64,000 bases of DNA from Candidatus Physcousia equi (GCA_018065005.1 JAGHUD010000059.1:1-64000), one strand, 5' to 3'. Shown: positions 26,545-38,429, counted from the stretch's first letter. Notes: generated by a model from the letters alone, not told the origin. Made by a program: numbers and translations.

Positions 26545-27918
26545 TTATTCCTTGGGAAGCGTAAAGAACAACTTGCAAAATTCATCCTGAAAAAGGCGTC
26601 CCTCGGCAACAGGACAATTGTTGTTGATGATAGCAAAGGCAAACCACAAGTCATTATTGGCATGGATGTAGCCGGCAAGCGAACTCACACCATGTGTTGT
26701 CAAGGTTCCTGTTTTCACAAAAATCCGTTCTCGATATTTCTCCTCGCTAAGACGCCCTTTGAGCGAACCACGCCGAGTTTCACTACAAGGCGATGCTAAA
26801 CCCTCCTCCACCAGGTAGTCACGAATGAGGGGAGCGTGCCATGCATACTGAAGCATCTCAACGAGCGAATGGGCTGAGAGACGATTGAGCGGAGACAAAC
26901 CGCTTCCATCAACCATCTTCAGTGTGCTCTGCTTTCTTTCGCTCATTGTGCGAAAATAATCAAGGACGTTGTCATGGCAAGCAAATGCTTTCTCCCAAAA
27001 CATGATGGACGCATGCGGCGCATCCCAATGCATACGCTTATCATGGGTCAGTCCTTGATATGCATCGAGCAGATAGAACACCGCTTCTGCCTTCACATTG
27101 CTGCTATGGATGAGCATGGGGGTGAGCACATCTTTCAGTGGTGTCTCGTGGGAAGCTACTGTGCGCGTAGAGTCCCTTTCTGTAGTTTCGTCGCTCTTCT
27201 GCACCATGATGTTCTGTTGGGCAAGTTCATAAAGGAACTCGCGCTCAACATGTGCGCGCCCCCGGAGCAAGAGTGGAATCATGGAATAGGGAATATCCCA
27301 AGACTCGGTAGAAGGGTGTGAAGTTAGGGTGTCTTCTCGCTCCAGATTTACCACGACATCGCCCTTTACCACATGAATGCCCGCCTCCCTCACTTGACCC
27401 ACCAGGGTAGAGAAAGAGGTGAGCAGTGGGTCACAGCCTGCCTGCAAGTGCAATGTTCCCACGAGCGTATCCTCTTGCATATACCCTGTGGCGTCTATCT
27501 TTGTCCTGTATCGGTAGTCCAATCCTAAGATATGAAGGGCTGCAAGCGCAGTGGGAATCTTCATGCAAGAGGCTGGAATGAGCGCCTCATCAGCATGGTG
27601 AGCAAAGACAGATCTCTGCCCGCTCAGGTCGAAAACAGAAATGGCAAGAACAGTGCTGTCGAGCCTTGTGGAACTGCCTATCAGCCTATTTATCTTTTCT
27701 GCCAAGATAGAGTCTGAGCGCAAAACCATGGGGTCAACGGGGTGCTCCACTTCTTGCTTGTCTCCCTGAAGATTCGTGGGGATGGCGTGCGAACAGCCGC
27801 CAACCAAACGAACAATGCCAAAGACAAGAAAATAAAGACCCGTAAGAACTACTGCCACATAAGCTGCAAGCAGTGCCACGCCCTTCCATTTTATCCTTCT
27901 TTTCCTCTTTCTTGCCAT
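26545..27918 (-). CDS. dacB: D-Ala-D-Ala carboxypeptidase/endopeptidase (PBP4, S13)
   Basis: Penicillin-binding protein that trims or cleaves peptidoglycan cross-links in the periplasm. An N-terminal membrane segment (about residues 12-37) anchors or exports it. Active-site motifs of the S13 family are in order: SxxK as SCMK (Ser117, Lys120), SxN as SSNVK (about residue 266) and KTG as VKTGT (about residue 408). The lengthy insert between the first two motifs is the expected domain. 457 residues. It is 20 nt below the beta-galactosidase gene on the same strand. Confidence 0.92.
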   Translation of the reverse strand: MARKRKRRIKWKGVALLAAYVAVVLTGLYFLVFGIVRLVGGCSHAIPTNLQGDKQEVEHPVDPMVLRSDSILAEKINRLIGSSTRLDSTVLAISVFDLSGQRSVFAHHADEALIPASCMKIPTALAALHILGLDYRYRTKIDATGYMQEDTLVGTLHLQAGCDPLLTSFSTLVGQVREAGIHVVKGDVVVNLEREDTLTSHPSTESWDIPYSMIPLLLRGRAHVEREFLYELAQQNIMVQKSDETTERDSTRTVASHETPLKDVLTPMLIHSSNVKAEAVFYLLDAYQGLTHDKRMHWDAPHASIMFWEKAFACHDNVLDYFRTMSERKQSTLKMVDGSGLSPLNRLSAHSLVEMLQYAWHAPLIRDYLVEEGLASPCSETRRGSLKGRLSEEKYRERIFVKTGTLTTHGVSSLAGYIHANNDLWFAFAIINNNCPVAEGRLFQDEFCKLFFTLPKE

Positions 27919-27938
27919 GTTGAAACCTGTTCTTTACA

Positions 27939-31172
<3,234 letters not shown>

Positions 31173-31192
31173 TCAGTGCATACAATGCGTTG

Positions 31193-31200
31193 CAAAGTTA
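31193..31200 (-). promoter_or_regulatory. Promoter -7 box for beta-galactosidase
   Basis: TAACTTTG on the minus strand, about 80 nt before the signal-peptide ATG at 31112. Confidence 0.55.
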
Positions 31201-31279
31201 CGAATTTGTTTTGAATCATTTGACTTTTATCATAAAAAATTAGGCAATGATATACGATTTGACCCCGAATAGAACTAAA

Positions 31280-31314
31280 AAATCCCATACTCCGTAATAT
31301 GGAATATGGGATTT
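31280..31314 (-). terminator. Terminator-like hairpin, twin of the one at 18.2 kb
   Basis: AAATCCCATACTCC (31280-31293) pairs with GGAATATGGGATTT (31301-31314) around a 7-nt loop with a single C-A mismatch. On the minus strand it is followed by a T-run. The core CCCATACTCC-N7-GGAATATGGG is identical in plan to 18207-18235. Confidence 0.7.
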
Positions 31315-31317
31315 CGT

Positions 31318-31463
31318 TTATTGTGTGCTTAAAGTCCTTCTTATTATATGACGTATAATCTGTCGCAATCGTGGTTCTGTGACTTTTAATCGTTTATTCT
31401 CGTTTACAGTTATGCGTCCGTGTAATGTGCTTTCCTCATCCGCTCTGTTCTGTAGCTTGTCTC
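31318..31463 (-). pseudogene. Remnant of the tiny LxxIIxxxxRR ORF family
   Basis: On the minus strand an open frame ending in TAA at 31318 encodes KRLKVTEPRLRQIIRHIIRR followed by TLSTQ. It shares with the frame at 18106 the pattern LRxIIxxxxRR and a hairpin just after the C-terminal end. Between the preceding in-frame stop (about 31466) and this motif there is no ATG, so it is either started from an unusual codon or is a fragment. The rest of the 350-nt gap between the beta-galactosidase and MaoC-like genes holds only the promoter of the former. Confidence 0.45.
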
Positions 31464-31481
31464 GGGATTAAAAAGAGATGC

Positions 31482-31949
31482 TTACTTCTTGAAATAGTAG
31501 ATAAACGTAGCCAGACCCTCGAGCGTCTTTTTGCCGGTCTCCTTCACCTCAATGGCGAAATGTATGGTAGTTCTGATGGCACCACGCAGGTTGGCAATGT
31601 CCTGAAGCTTAGTGGTCATGCGCACGCTCTGTCCAGAGAGTACAGGCTGTGCGAACTTCATCTTGTCCATGCCGTAGTTCATCATGCGCTCCAAGTTGCG
31701 CACATCGATAATCTGATCCCACAGAACGGGAAGCAGAGACAAGGTCAAATAGCCATGAGCGATGGTCTGACCAAAGGGACTTTCTACCTTTGCGCGCTCC
31801 GTGTCGACATGAATCCACTGATGGTCGAGTGTGGCGTCAGCAAAAAGGTTGATGCGGTCCTGATCGATTTGTACATAATCGCTTGTTCCAATCTCTTTTC
31901 CTACGAAGGGCAGGAAGTCCTCGTAGGACTCAATGATAACTTTTTCCAT
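31482..31949 (-). CDS. MaoC-like (R)-enoyl-CoA hydratase
   Basis: Hot-dog fold protein of 155 residues. The R-hydratase motif is visible: FADATLDHQWIHVD with the catalytic Asp and His (about residues 39-46), then ESPFGQTIAHGYLTLSLLP. This family hydrates trans-2-enoyl-CoA or acts on related thioesters. No partner for polyhydroxyalkanoate or fatty-acid metabolism is adjacent, so the substrate is open. It is divergent from kdsA and has its own promoter box. Confidence 0.87.
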   Translation of the reverse strand: MEKVIIESYEDFLPFVGKEIGTSDYVQIDQDRINLFADATLDHQWIHVDTERAKVESPFGQTIAHGYLTLSLLPVLWDQIIDVRNLERMMNYGMDKMKFAQPVLSGQSVRMTTKLQDIANLRGAIRTTIHFAIEVKETGKKTLEGLATFIYYFKK

Positions 31950-32004
31950 ATATTTTAGGGTTTAAATATAAGACGTACTGTTGTCAGGATGATGAAATCC
32001 GATG

Positions 32005-32012
32005 CAAAATTA
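32005..32012 (-). promoter_or_regulatory. Promoter -7 box for the MaoC-like gene
   Basis: TAATTTTG on the minus strand, about 56 nt before the ATG at 31949. Confidence 0.5.
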
Positions 32013-32107
32013 ACACATTTTTGGGAGAAATGAGCAAAATTCGCACTTGTTTTCTCACAAATTAGCCAAAAAATCGTAAAAGAGTGCCATTTTGCAGAAG
32101 ATTTTTG

Positions 32108-32115
32108 TAACTTTG
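32108..32115 (+). promoter_or_regulatory. Promoter -7 box for kdsA-kdsD
   Basis: TAACTTTG lies 26 nt before the kdsA ATG. A TTTTG is 13 nt upstream, closer than the usual spacing, so only the -7 element is well supported. Confidence 0.55.
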
Positions 32116-32141
32116 CAGCGATAAAAGAACAACCAACCACG

Positions 32142-32909
32142 ATGCATGACAATACAAAAAAACCTATATTCATTGCCGGACCTTGTGTGATTGAGAGCGA
32201 GGACGTGATGCAGTGCGTGGCAGAAGAGCTCGTCAGATTGCGCCGAGCGTATGGCTTGGACATCTATTTCAAGGCCTCTTTTGACAAGGCAAATCGCACC
32301 AGCATCTCCTCCTATCGCGGCCCCGGACTCGAAAGGGGGTTGCAAATGCTTGCCGACATCAAGGACAAGTATGGATTGCCACTTCTGACCGACATCCACG
32401 AGAGTTTTCAAGCTGCTCCGTGCGGAGAGGTGGTGGATGTGCTGCAAATCCCTGCCTTTCTCTGCCGACAGACAGACTTGCTCGTAGCTGCCTCTAAGAC
32501 GGGACTGCCTGTGAACATCAAAAAGGCACAGTTCCTTTCAGGTCTGGACATGCAGTATCCAGTAGAGAAATGCCGGGAAAGCGGTGCCAAGGACATCTGG
32601 CTCACGGAACGCGGCAACATGTACGGATATAATAATTTGGCGGTTGACTTCCGCAACATTTCCGACATGAAACAATTCACGCCCACTGTCATCATGGACT
32701 GCACACACTCCGTGCAGCGACCTAGTGCAGCAGGTGGAAAGACGGGAGGCAACCGAGAGTTTGTACCCTCAATGGCACTCGCTGCAAAAGCCTTCGGCGC
32801 CACAGGTTACTTCTTCGAGATTCATCCCGACCCCGATCATGCGCTCTCTGATGGTCCGAACATGTTACACCTCTCCGACTTTGAGTCGGTCGTTAAATCG
32901 CTCATCTAA
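32142..32909 (+). CDS. kdsA: 3-deoxy-8-phosphooctulonate synthase (KdsA)
   Basis: Condenses phosphoenolpyruvate with arabinose 5-phosphate to Kdo-8-phosphate, precursor of the LPS inner core. Family motifs: FIAGPCVIES at the N-terminus, KASFDKANRTS, SYRGPGLERGL, LLTDIHE, QIPAFLCRQTDLL and VIMDCTHSVQ. 255 residues. It shares a junction with kdsD, whose ATG immediately follows the stop, so the enzyme and the maker of its arabinose-phosphate substrate are translated from the same message. Confidence 0.96.
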   Translation: MHDNTKKPIFIAGPCVIESEDVMQCVAEELVRLRRAYGLDIYFKASFDKANRTSISSYRGPGLERGLQMLADIKDKYGLPLLTDIHESFQAAPCGEVVDVLQIPAFLCRQTDLLVAASKTGLPVNIKKAQFLSGLDMQYPVEKCRESGAKDIWLTERGNMYGYNNLAVDFRNISDMKQFTPTVIMDCTHSVQRPSAAGGKTGGNREFVPSMALAAKAFGATGYFFEIHPDPDHALSDGPNMLHLSDFESVVKSLI

Positions 32910-33863
32910 ATGCAATCGATAAGAAAAATAGCCGAACAATGCCTTCGTGATGAGGCGCAAGCCATTCTCGACATCATATCGCAGCTCGACGAGGAGTTTG
33001 AGCGCGCCGTTGAACTTCTCTTCAAATGCAGTGGAAAGGTTGTCGTGACTGGTGTCGGAAAAAGTGGCCACATAGCAGCAAAAATTGCAGCTACACTCTC
33101 CAGTACCGGAACACCTGCCTTCTACGTCAATCCGCTCGACGTGTTCCATGGTTCATTGGGCGTGATTACGTCCGATGATGTGGCTGTGCTCATCTCCTAC
33201 TCGGGACAGACGGACGAGTTGCTGCGTTTCGTCCCCTACCTTCACGAACGACACATCCCCATTGTTGGCATCAGCGGCAACGCGGAATCGCTGCTTGCAA
33301 GAAACAGCACTTGCCACTTGCTGGTCCACGTTGACCACGAAGCCTACCCACTCAACCTCGCACCTACATGCAGCACCACGGCAACGCTTGCCATCGGTGA
33401 CGCCATCGCATCTGCCCTCGTGGGCATACGCAACTTCAGCGAGAGCGACTTTGCCAACTTTCACCCCGGTGGCTCGTTGGGCAAACGCCTTCTTTGCCGT
33501 GCACGCGATGTGATGCGCAGCAACGACCTTCCTGTCATCTCCCCCAACATGCCCTTGGGCGAAGCCATCATCCACATCTCAAAAGGTAAATTGGGGCTGG
33601 CAGTGATCACAGACACCGAACAAACCGTACAAGGCATCGTTACGGATGGCGACATCCGACGTGCCACAGAGCGGCTGGGCGAGCAATTCTTCCACGTGCC
33701 TGTGGCAGACATGATGACCATGCACCCCGTTTGTATCAACCCCGACATGCCCATTGAAGACATTTTGCGCATATTGGGTGAGCGTAAGATTCATGCTGTC
33801 ATAGTGGAAGACGAAAGCCATCACTTGCTCGGCATCGTCGACAATTTCAGCTGCTATGTCTAA
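32910..33863 (+). CDS. kdsD: Arabinose-5-phosphate isomerase (KdsD/KpsF)
   Basis: Converts ribulose 5-phosphate to arabinose 5-phosphate for Kdo synthesis. An N-terminal SIS domain (GKVVVTGVGKSGHIAAKIAATLSSTG, then ISYSGQTDELL and FHPGGSLGKRLL) is followed by two CBS domains (about residues 205-260 and 270-317; 'GIVTDGDIRRATER'). 317 residues. Its stop overlaps the upstream ATG of the phospholipase-D-like gene by a few bases, continuing the operon. Confidence 0.95.
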   Translation: MQSIRKIAEQCLRDEAQAILDIISQLDEEFERAVELLFKCSGKVVVTGVGKSGHIAAKIAATLSSTGTPAFYVNPLDVFHGSLGVITSDDVAVLISYSGQTDELLRFVPYLHERHIPIVGISGNAESLLARNSTCHLLVHVDHEAYPLNLAPTCSTTATLAIGDAIASALVGIRNFSESDFANFHPGGSLGKRLLCRARDVMRSNDLPVISPNMPLGEAIIHISKGKLGLAVITDTEQTVQGIVTDGDIRRATERLGEQFFHVPVADMMTMHPVCINPDMPIEDILRILGERKIHAVIVEDESHHLLGIVDNFSCYV

Positions 33864-33867
33864 CTGT

Positions 33868-35133
33868 ATGAAATACCTTCTTCTCTTTTTCCTGATGATC
33901 CTCAACACAACTAACACCTATTCACAAAACAACAGTTCGGGTGCTACAGCCGAAACAATGGCTTCGCTTCGTTCTCTCAATGTCCCATTCTCTGAAGAAA
34001 ACAGCGTGGTGCTTCTTCCCTCCGGAACTAAGAAATTCCATGACATGTTTGAGGCTATTCGTCAGGCAAAGAGGTTTGTTCACCTCGAATACTTTAACTA
34101 CCGCAATGACAGCATAGGATGGGCGCTTTTTGGACTGCTCGGACAAAAGGCAGCCGAAGGAGTGGAAATCAAGGTCATGTGCGATGATTTTGGAAATCGA
34201 TCTAACGACCACCCGCTCAAACGCCACCACCTCGACTCGATCCGTTCGATGGGCATAGACATCGTCATCTTCGACCCAATGAACTTCCCATGGATCAACC
34301 ATTTCTATCATCGCGACCACATGAAGATTGTGGTCATCGATGGCAACATTGCCTACTCGGGCGGCATGAATGTGGCAGACTACTACATACACGGAAAACC
34401 GGAAATCGGTTCGTGGCACGACATGCACATGCGCCTGCAAGGACCGGTGGTACAGCACTATGAAGATATCTTCACGCGGATGTGGCAACAAGAAGCAAAA
34501 CAAACACTGCAACCTGAACACCACCTGCCTGACACCACTGTCTATCAGAACCTTCCACCTGACACTACACCCGATGCAGGCAAAAAACATATTGCCGTGG
34601 TGCACCGCCGACCAGGAAAAGACTCCAAACTGATGCGACAAGCCTATGTGGCTGCCATCGACGCTGCCAAGCACCACATACAACTCGTCAACCCCTACCC
34701 TACAGGGGTCTATTCGGTGCGTAGCGCACTCTATCGCGCACTTAAGCGAGGCGTGCGCATTGAGTTTATGGTGTCGGCAAAAAGCGATGTCCCCATCACG
34801 CCCGACGTTGTGGGCATACAGATGCTCCGTCTCATGAAGCGTGGCTGCGAGGTTTACTACTACGAGGAGGGATTCCACCATTCCAAATATATGATTGTGG
34901 ATGATGAATTCTGCACGATTGGTTCTGCCAACCTTGATGCACGCAGCATGCTCTTCGACTATGAGGTCAACTCATTCATCTTCTCTCCTTCGACAACGCG
35001 CCAGTTGCAGAAACTTTTCGAGCACGACAAGAAGAAATGCACACTGCTGACAAAGGAGGGATGGAAGAAGCGTTTCAACATCTGGCATCGCATGCTTGGT
35101 CGCATCTTCGGCGCTTTTAGAGGTTTCTTCTGA
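33868..35133 (+). CDS. Phospholipase-D/cardiolipin synthase-like protein
   Basis: Two HKD catalytic motifs are present: HRDHMKIVVIDGNIAYSGGMN (about residue 150) and HHSKYMIVDDEFCTIGSANLD (about residue 340), the pair needed for phosphatidyl transfer. This layout is that of cardiolipin synthases, but unlike ClsA there are no two N-terminal membrane helices; there is a signal-like sequence (MKYLLLFFLMILNTTNTYSQ), which predicts an exported form. A second ATG at 33856 overlaps kdsD; the ATG at 33868 begins directly at the signal sequence and is preferred. Protein of 421 residues. It sits in the Kdo operon, suggesting an envelope-lipid role. Confidence 0.82.
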   Translation: MKYLLLFFLMILNTTNTYSQNNSSGATAETMASLRSLNVPFSEENSVVLLPSGTKKFHDMFEAIRQAKRFVHLEYFNYRNDSIGWALFGLLGQKAAEGVEIKVMCDDFGNRSNDHPLKRHHLDSIRSMGIDIVIFDPMNFPWINHFYHRDHMKIVVIDGNIAYSGGMNVADYYIHGKPEIGSWHDMHMRLQGPVVQHYEDIFTRMWQQEAKQTLQPEHHLPDTTVYQNLPPDTTPDAGKKHIAVVHRRPGKDSKLMRQAYVAAIDAAKHHIQLVNPYPTGVYSVRSALYRALKRGVRIEFMVSAKSDVPITPDVVGIQMLRLMKRGCEVYYYEEGFHHSKYMIVDDEFCTIGSANLDARSMLFDYEVNSFIFSPSTTRQLQKLFEHDKKKCTLLTKEGWKKRFNIWHRMLGRIFGAFRGFF

Positions 35134-35145
35134 TGGTATTCACTG

Positions 35146-36339
35146 TCATATAAGGAACAAGAGAAAAAGCATCAGAGCAGGTATTGGCAACAAGTGCAGC
35201 AGTTGGGCTCTCGATTCGGCTTTCACCATGTGCAATAGTGAAAGCAAGATGAGATAGACAACCAAGAGGTGGAGTGGACTGATGTTGCGCACTGCTACCT
35301 GCGACATGGGCAACTGGGATGAGACTCGCAAAAGAGTATCGGAAAGGCTCCACGAGACATCGGTACATGATGCCAAAACGTCAGACATCCACCACTGTCC
35401 GAACAAGGCACAGAAAAGAAGAAGAACAGAAAGATAGACGGAGAGTGAGATGACGGGGACGAGCACGATGCCTACCAGAGGTTGCCACAATTGAAGGGAA
35501 CCGAAATGGAAGGCAACCAAAGGCATCGTGAAAAACCAGGCAGAGAAAGAAAAGATTGCATACTGAATTGCTCGGTTGTGACTTTTCGTTTTTTTTCGCA
35601 ACACACCATAAAAGAGAACTATGCCCAGCATGGCTGCAACACTCATTTGTGTCCCTATGTCATAGAGCGAAAGGGGATCAAAAAGGAACATCAAGAAGAC
35701 GGATGAGGACAAGACATCTACAGCATCCGATTCTCTGAACAAATTTCGGTTGAGAGCAAAGAAGCTGCTCATGAGCGCAGCCCGGACGAGTGAGTTTGGA
35801 CTGCCTGTGAGGTAGACATAAAACCAAATGGCAGCCATTAACAACCCGAACTGCAACCATCGACGCCATCGAACAATGGTGTTGCGAAAGAAAAGGAAAT
35901 AAAGCAGAACGAGCAAAATGGAAAGGTGCATGCCGGAGAGAGCCAGCATGTGCTGTGCACCCGAACGTCGAAACAGTTGCTTCTGCTCTGCTGTGAGTTG
36001 GCTCCTGTCACCAAGCAGCACCGCTTTTATCTCTGCACTATGCTCACGACTGACAGGAGTGCTGTCAATTGCCGCCTCGGCGTCCAGGACGTATGGTGTG
36101 GGCTTATAAATGCGATGCTTCACATCTGTTTGGTGGAGTTGCTGACGAAGATTGGCATAGGAGGCACCCCCTAAAAGGGATGACGCGACAAGGGCGAAAA
36201 CAAAAAAGCGGCTCTTTTGGACAATCAGAACAAGACAGAGTGAGACGATGAACATCGTCACGAGAAGAAGGGTGGCTGATGGAAATTCGAGACCCAACAA
36301 GGCACCGGCAAGCAATGAAAGCAGAAGATAGCGACTCAT
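35146..36339 (-). CDS. comEC: Short ComEC/Rec2-family membrane protein
   Basis: ComEC forms the inner-membrane channel for DNA uptake. The competence domain is clear: KAVLLGDRSQLTAEQKQLFRRSGAQHMLALSGMHLSIL (family signature), then LTGSPNSLVRAALMSSFFAL, VLSSSVFLMFLFDPLSLYDIGTQMSVAA and several transmembrane helices to the end. It has 397 residues, whereas full ComEC is often 650-800. The N-terminal OB-like DUF4131 domain is reduced to about 60 residues and no C-terminal metallo-beta-lactamase domain is present. Its start overlaps the end of trmO by 4 nt (ATGA), so they are translationally coupled. Natural competence cannot be concluded. Confidence 0.85.
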   Translation of the reverse strand: MSRYLLLSLLAGALLGLEFPSATLLLVTMFIVSLCLVLIVQKSRFFVFALVASSLLGGASYANLRQQLHQTDVKHRIYKPTPYVLDAEAAIDSTPVSREHSAEIKAVLLGDRSQLTAEQKQLFRRSGAQHMLALSGMHLSILLVLLYFLFFRNTIVRWRRWLQFGLLMAAIWFYVYLTGSPNSLVRAALMSSFFALNRNLFRESDAVDVLSSSVFLMFLFDPLSLYDIGTQMSVAAMLGIVLFYGVLRKKTKSHNRAIQYAIFSFSAWFFTMPLVAFHFGSLQLWQPLVGIVLVPVISLSVYLSVLLLFCALFGQWWMSDVLASCTDVSWSLSDTLLRVSSQLPMSQVAVRNISPLHLLVVYLILLSLLHMVKAESRAQLLHLLPIPALMLFLLFLI

Positions 36340-37016
36340 TTCTTCATTACCTTGACAACTTGAAGCATTCCGGCTGTAGGCACTACAAAACTTACTTCAT
36401 GATGCGCAAAAGAAAAGGTGTAGACACGTTCTGAATCGGTATGGTAGTGAGGACGGGGATCCTGAGAAAGAACCTGTCGCAGCGTTGCTACCTGTTCGGG
36501 GGTGAAGTCGGATGTAGTACCGGGCAGAAAGTCAACATCGAGTGCGGCTTGACTGGATGTAGCCTCTGTGTAGCCAGAGGTGGCTTCTGGATGACAATCA
36601 GCAATGGGGATGTAGGGCTTGATATCATAGATGGGGGTGCCGTCCATCATGTCTGCTCCGGCAACATGCAGTATGGGGCCATCGGACGCCGAGAGCTCAA
36701 CATCAAGAAGGCGCACACAGGTTAATCCTATTGGATTGGGGCGAAATGGGCTTCGGCTGGCAAACACACCGACGCGACGGTTGCCTCCTAAACGCGGCGG
36801 TCGCACCGTAGGCTGAAAATCACTGTCATGCGGCACCTCACTAAAATCCCACAACAACCAGAGGTGGCTGAATTGTTCAATACCACGCAGCGCAGACGAG
36901 TCGCGATAGGGAGGTTCAAAAACTATCGTGCTGAGAAGCTCTGGAGCGAGTAGACTCTGTCTGGGCAACCCAAACTTGCTGTGAAAATCATTTCTTAGCG
37001 TTGCTATACATTTCAT
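36336..37016 (-). CDS. trmO: tRNA m6t6A37 methyltransferase (TrmO/TsaA)
   Basis: SAM-dependent enzyme that N6-methylates t6A37 in tRNA-Thr. The family motif is visible as FASRSPFRPNPIGLTCVRLLDVE, with an upstream PRLGGNRRVGV and a C-terminal DPRPHYHTDSERVYTFSFA, all standard. 226 residues. A tRNA-Thr(GGT) gene, the class of tRNA this enzyme acts on, starts 100 nt away on the opposite strand; this is a curious neighbour but may be chance. Confidence 0.92.
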   Translation of the reverse strand: MKCIATLRNDFHSKFGLPRQSLLAPELLSTIVFEPPYRDSSALRGIEQFSHLWLLWDFSEVPHDSDFQPTVRPPRLGGNRRVGVFASRSPFRPNPIGLTCVRLLDVELSASDGPILHVAGADMMDGTPIYDIKPYIPIADCHPEATSGYTEATSSQAALDVDFLPGTTSDFTPEQVATLRQVLSQDPRPHYHTDSERVYTFSFAHHEVSFVVPTAGMLQVVKVMKK

Positions 37017-37061
37017 GAAAACACCAAAATCAAAGAAAAGAAGAAAAAAACGAAGAAAAAG

Positions 37062-37093
37062 TTTGGTGGGGCCTGTAAATTATATTATCTTTG
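37062..37093 (+). promoter_or_regulatory. Promoter of tRNA-Thr
   Basis: TTTG (37062-37065), a 20-nt spacer and TATCTTTG (37086-37093) match the Bacteroidetes consensus; the tRNA begins 23 nt later. Confidence 0.6.
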
Positions 37094-37115
37094 CATCCGC
37101 AAACAAAAAACTGTT

Positions 37116-37187
<72 letters not shown>

Positions 37188-37188
37188 C

Positions 37189-37216
37189 AAGAAGACACTC
37201 GAGGGTGTCTTCTTTT
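37189..37216 (+). terminator. Terminator of tRNA-Thr
   Basis: AAGAAGACAC (37189-37198) pairs with GTGTCTTCTT (37205-37214) around a 6-nt loop, followed by TTGTTTT. Confidence 0.85.
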
Positions 37217-37276
37217 GTTTTATGACCGATAGGAATGTAAAACGTGCGGCATCGCATGGCGGGCAAAATTCGGCGA

Positions 37277-38212
37277 TCAAAATATCTTCAGTTCGTCGCC
37301 GACTTGTGGTGTATAGTCGAAGTTGAGCTGATTGATTTTATAGAGCTGTTTGAGACGCATGCCATACATCTGGGCAATGTCATACATGGACTGCCCACAC
37401 TGAACGCTATGGGTGTGACCTTTGAAAGCGGGGTCTGCCTTCTTACGTTTCATCTTGAGGTAGACGATACTGCCTGGCTCTGGCTCGTAGTTTTTGGGCA
37501 ATTCGTTGTACTTGCGCAGTTTGCTTTCCTTTACTCCTGACTCACGAGCTATGAGGCTAAGATTGTCGCCTGGGAGTACACGGATGTAGTAATTACGGTT
37601 GTTCTCAGCAACAGGATGTGCATCGAAGAATCCGGGTTCGCCACGCGACACCACCTTTTCCATGTCTTTGTCGTGGAATGGTGATTGGCTTGCTATATGC
37701 TTTCCATTGTCATAGCTATAGAGTTCGTACAGCTCAATGATGTTGATAAGTTTGCTGGCATAGGTGGGTGAGGTGGCGTAGCCACATGCCTTGAGTCCCT
37801 TTGCCCATGATTTATAGTCGTAGGGGGAATTACGGAACAGGGATGCGTAGCGCGGCTTCAGAAGAAAAAGAGAATGATCTTCATAGCTATCATCTACCGT
37901 ACGATATTTGCGAAAGTGCTCGTTTGGTTTATCATCGTCGCGCAATACGTATGGTCCATCCCACTGTCCGCCCGTCTTGATACCAAAATGGTTGTTTGCC
38001 TCAGTCGCCAGTTTACTTCTACCTGCTGCACTCTCAAGCAGCGCTTGGGCAAGCGTTATGGAAGCGGGTATGCCATAGCGTCTCATCTGTTCGACTGCCA
38101 TACTGGCATACTTGGCGATATATGTGTCGTACACAGAATTTCTCCTTTGTGCAAAGAGTTCTGTTTGCGCAAAATGTGCAATGAAAAGGGCAAAAAGAAT
38201 CTTACGAAACAT
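37277..38212 (-). CDS. Exported glucosaminidase with two LysM domains
   Basis: Peptidoglycan hydrolase. A signal peptide (MFRKILFALFIAHFAQTELFA) precedes a GH73-type glucosaminidase domain (about residues 24-165) with ASITLAQALLESAAGRSKLATEANNHFGIK, where Glu in LLESA is the likely catalytic residue. Two LysM domains follow (YYIRVLPGDNLSLIARESGV and HSVQCGQSMYDIAQMYGM). The ATG at 38212 lies 23 nt after a TATTTTTG box; longer frames to 38350 would start upstream of that promoter and are rejected. 311 residues. A role in cell separation or wall remodelling is likely. Confidence 0.88.
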   Translation of the reverse strand: MFRKILFALFIAHFAQTELFAQRRNSVYDTYIAKYASMAVEQMRRYGIPASITLAQALLESAAGRSKLATEANNHFGIKTGGQWDGPYVLRDDDKPNEHFRKYRTVDDSYEDHSLFLLKPRYASLFRNSPYDYKSWAKGLKACGYATSPTYASKLINIIELYELYSYDNGKHIASQSPFHDKDMEKVVSRGEPGFFDAHPVAENNRNYYIRVLPGDNLSLIARESGVKESKLRKYNELPKNYEPEPGSIVYLKMKRKKADPAFKGHTHSVQCGQSMYDIAQMYGMRLKQLYKINQLNFDYTPQVGDELKIF

Positions 38213-38234
38213 AAAAATGGGTCGTTTATCGGTA

Positions 38235-38242
38235 CAAAAATA
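38235..38242 (-). promoter_or_regulatory. Promoter -7 box for the LysM-glucosaminidase gene
   Basis: TATTTTTG on the minus strand, 23 nt before the ATG at 38212. It decides the start of that gene. Confidence 0.55.
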
Positions 38243-38274
38243 GAAAAAAATTAGTAAAACTGCAAAAAATAGAG

Positions 38275-38282
38275 TAATTTTG
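38275..38282 (+). promoter_or_regulatory. Promoter -7 box for the ABC-F gene
   Basis: TAATTTTG with a leader of about 155 nt before the ATG at 38445. The leader is unusually long for this window and carries TATATATAAATAAGGTATAAAG-like sequence (38291-38312) that also occurs at 18511-18530. Confidence 0.45.
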
Positions 38283-38429
38283 CACACTTTTATATATAAA
38301 TAAGGTATAAAGCAGCATATAATTACCACTCGAGCAAGGGAACGCAGCAAGGAAGAATAGCTCCTTTGTTATTCTGACACAAAAGGTGTAGCTACCGCTT
38401 GAGAGTGATATGTTAACGCTACCGAATAA

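Noticed and set aside
38213..38350. Extended N-terminus of the LysM-glucosaminidase
   Set aside because: The segment lies upstream of the promoter -7 box at 38235-38242 and a proper signal peptide starts at 38212.
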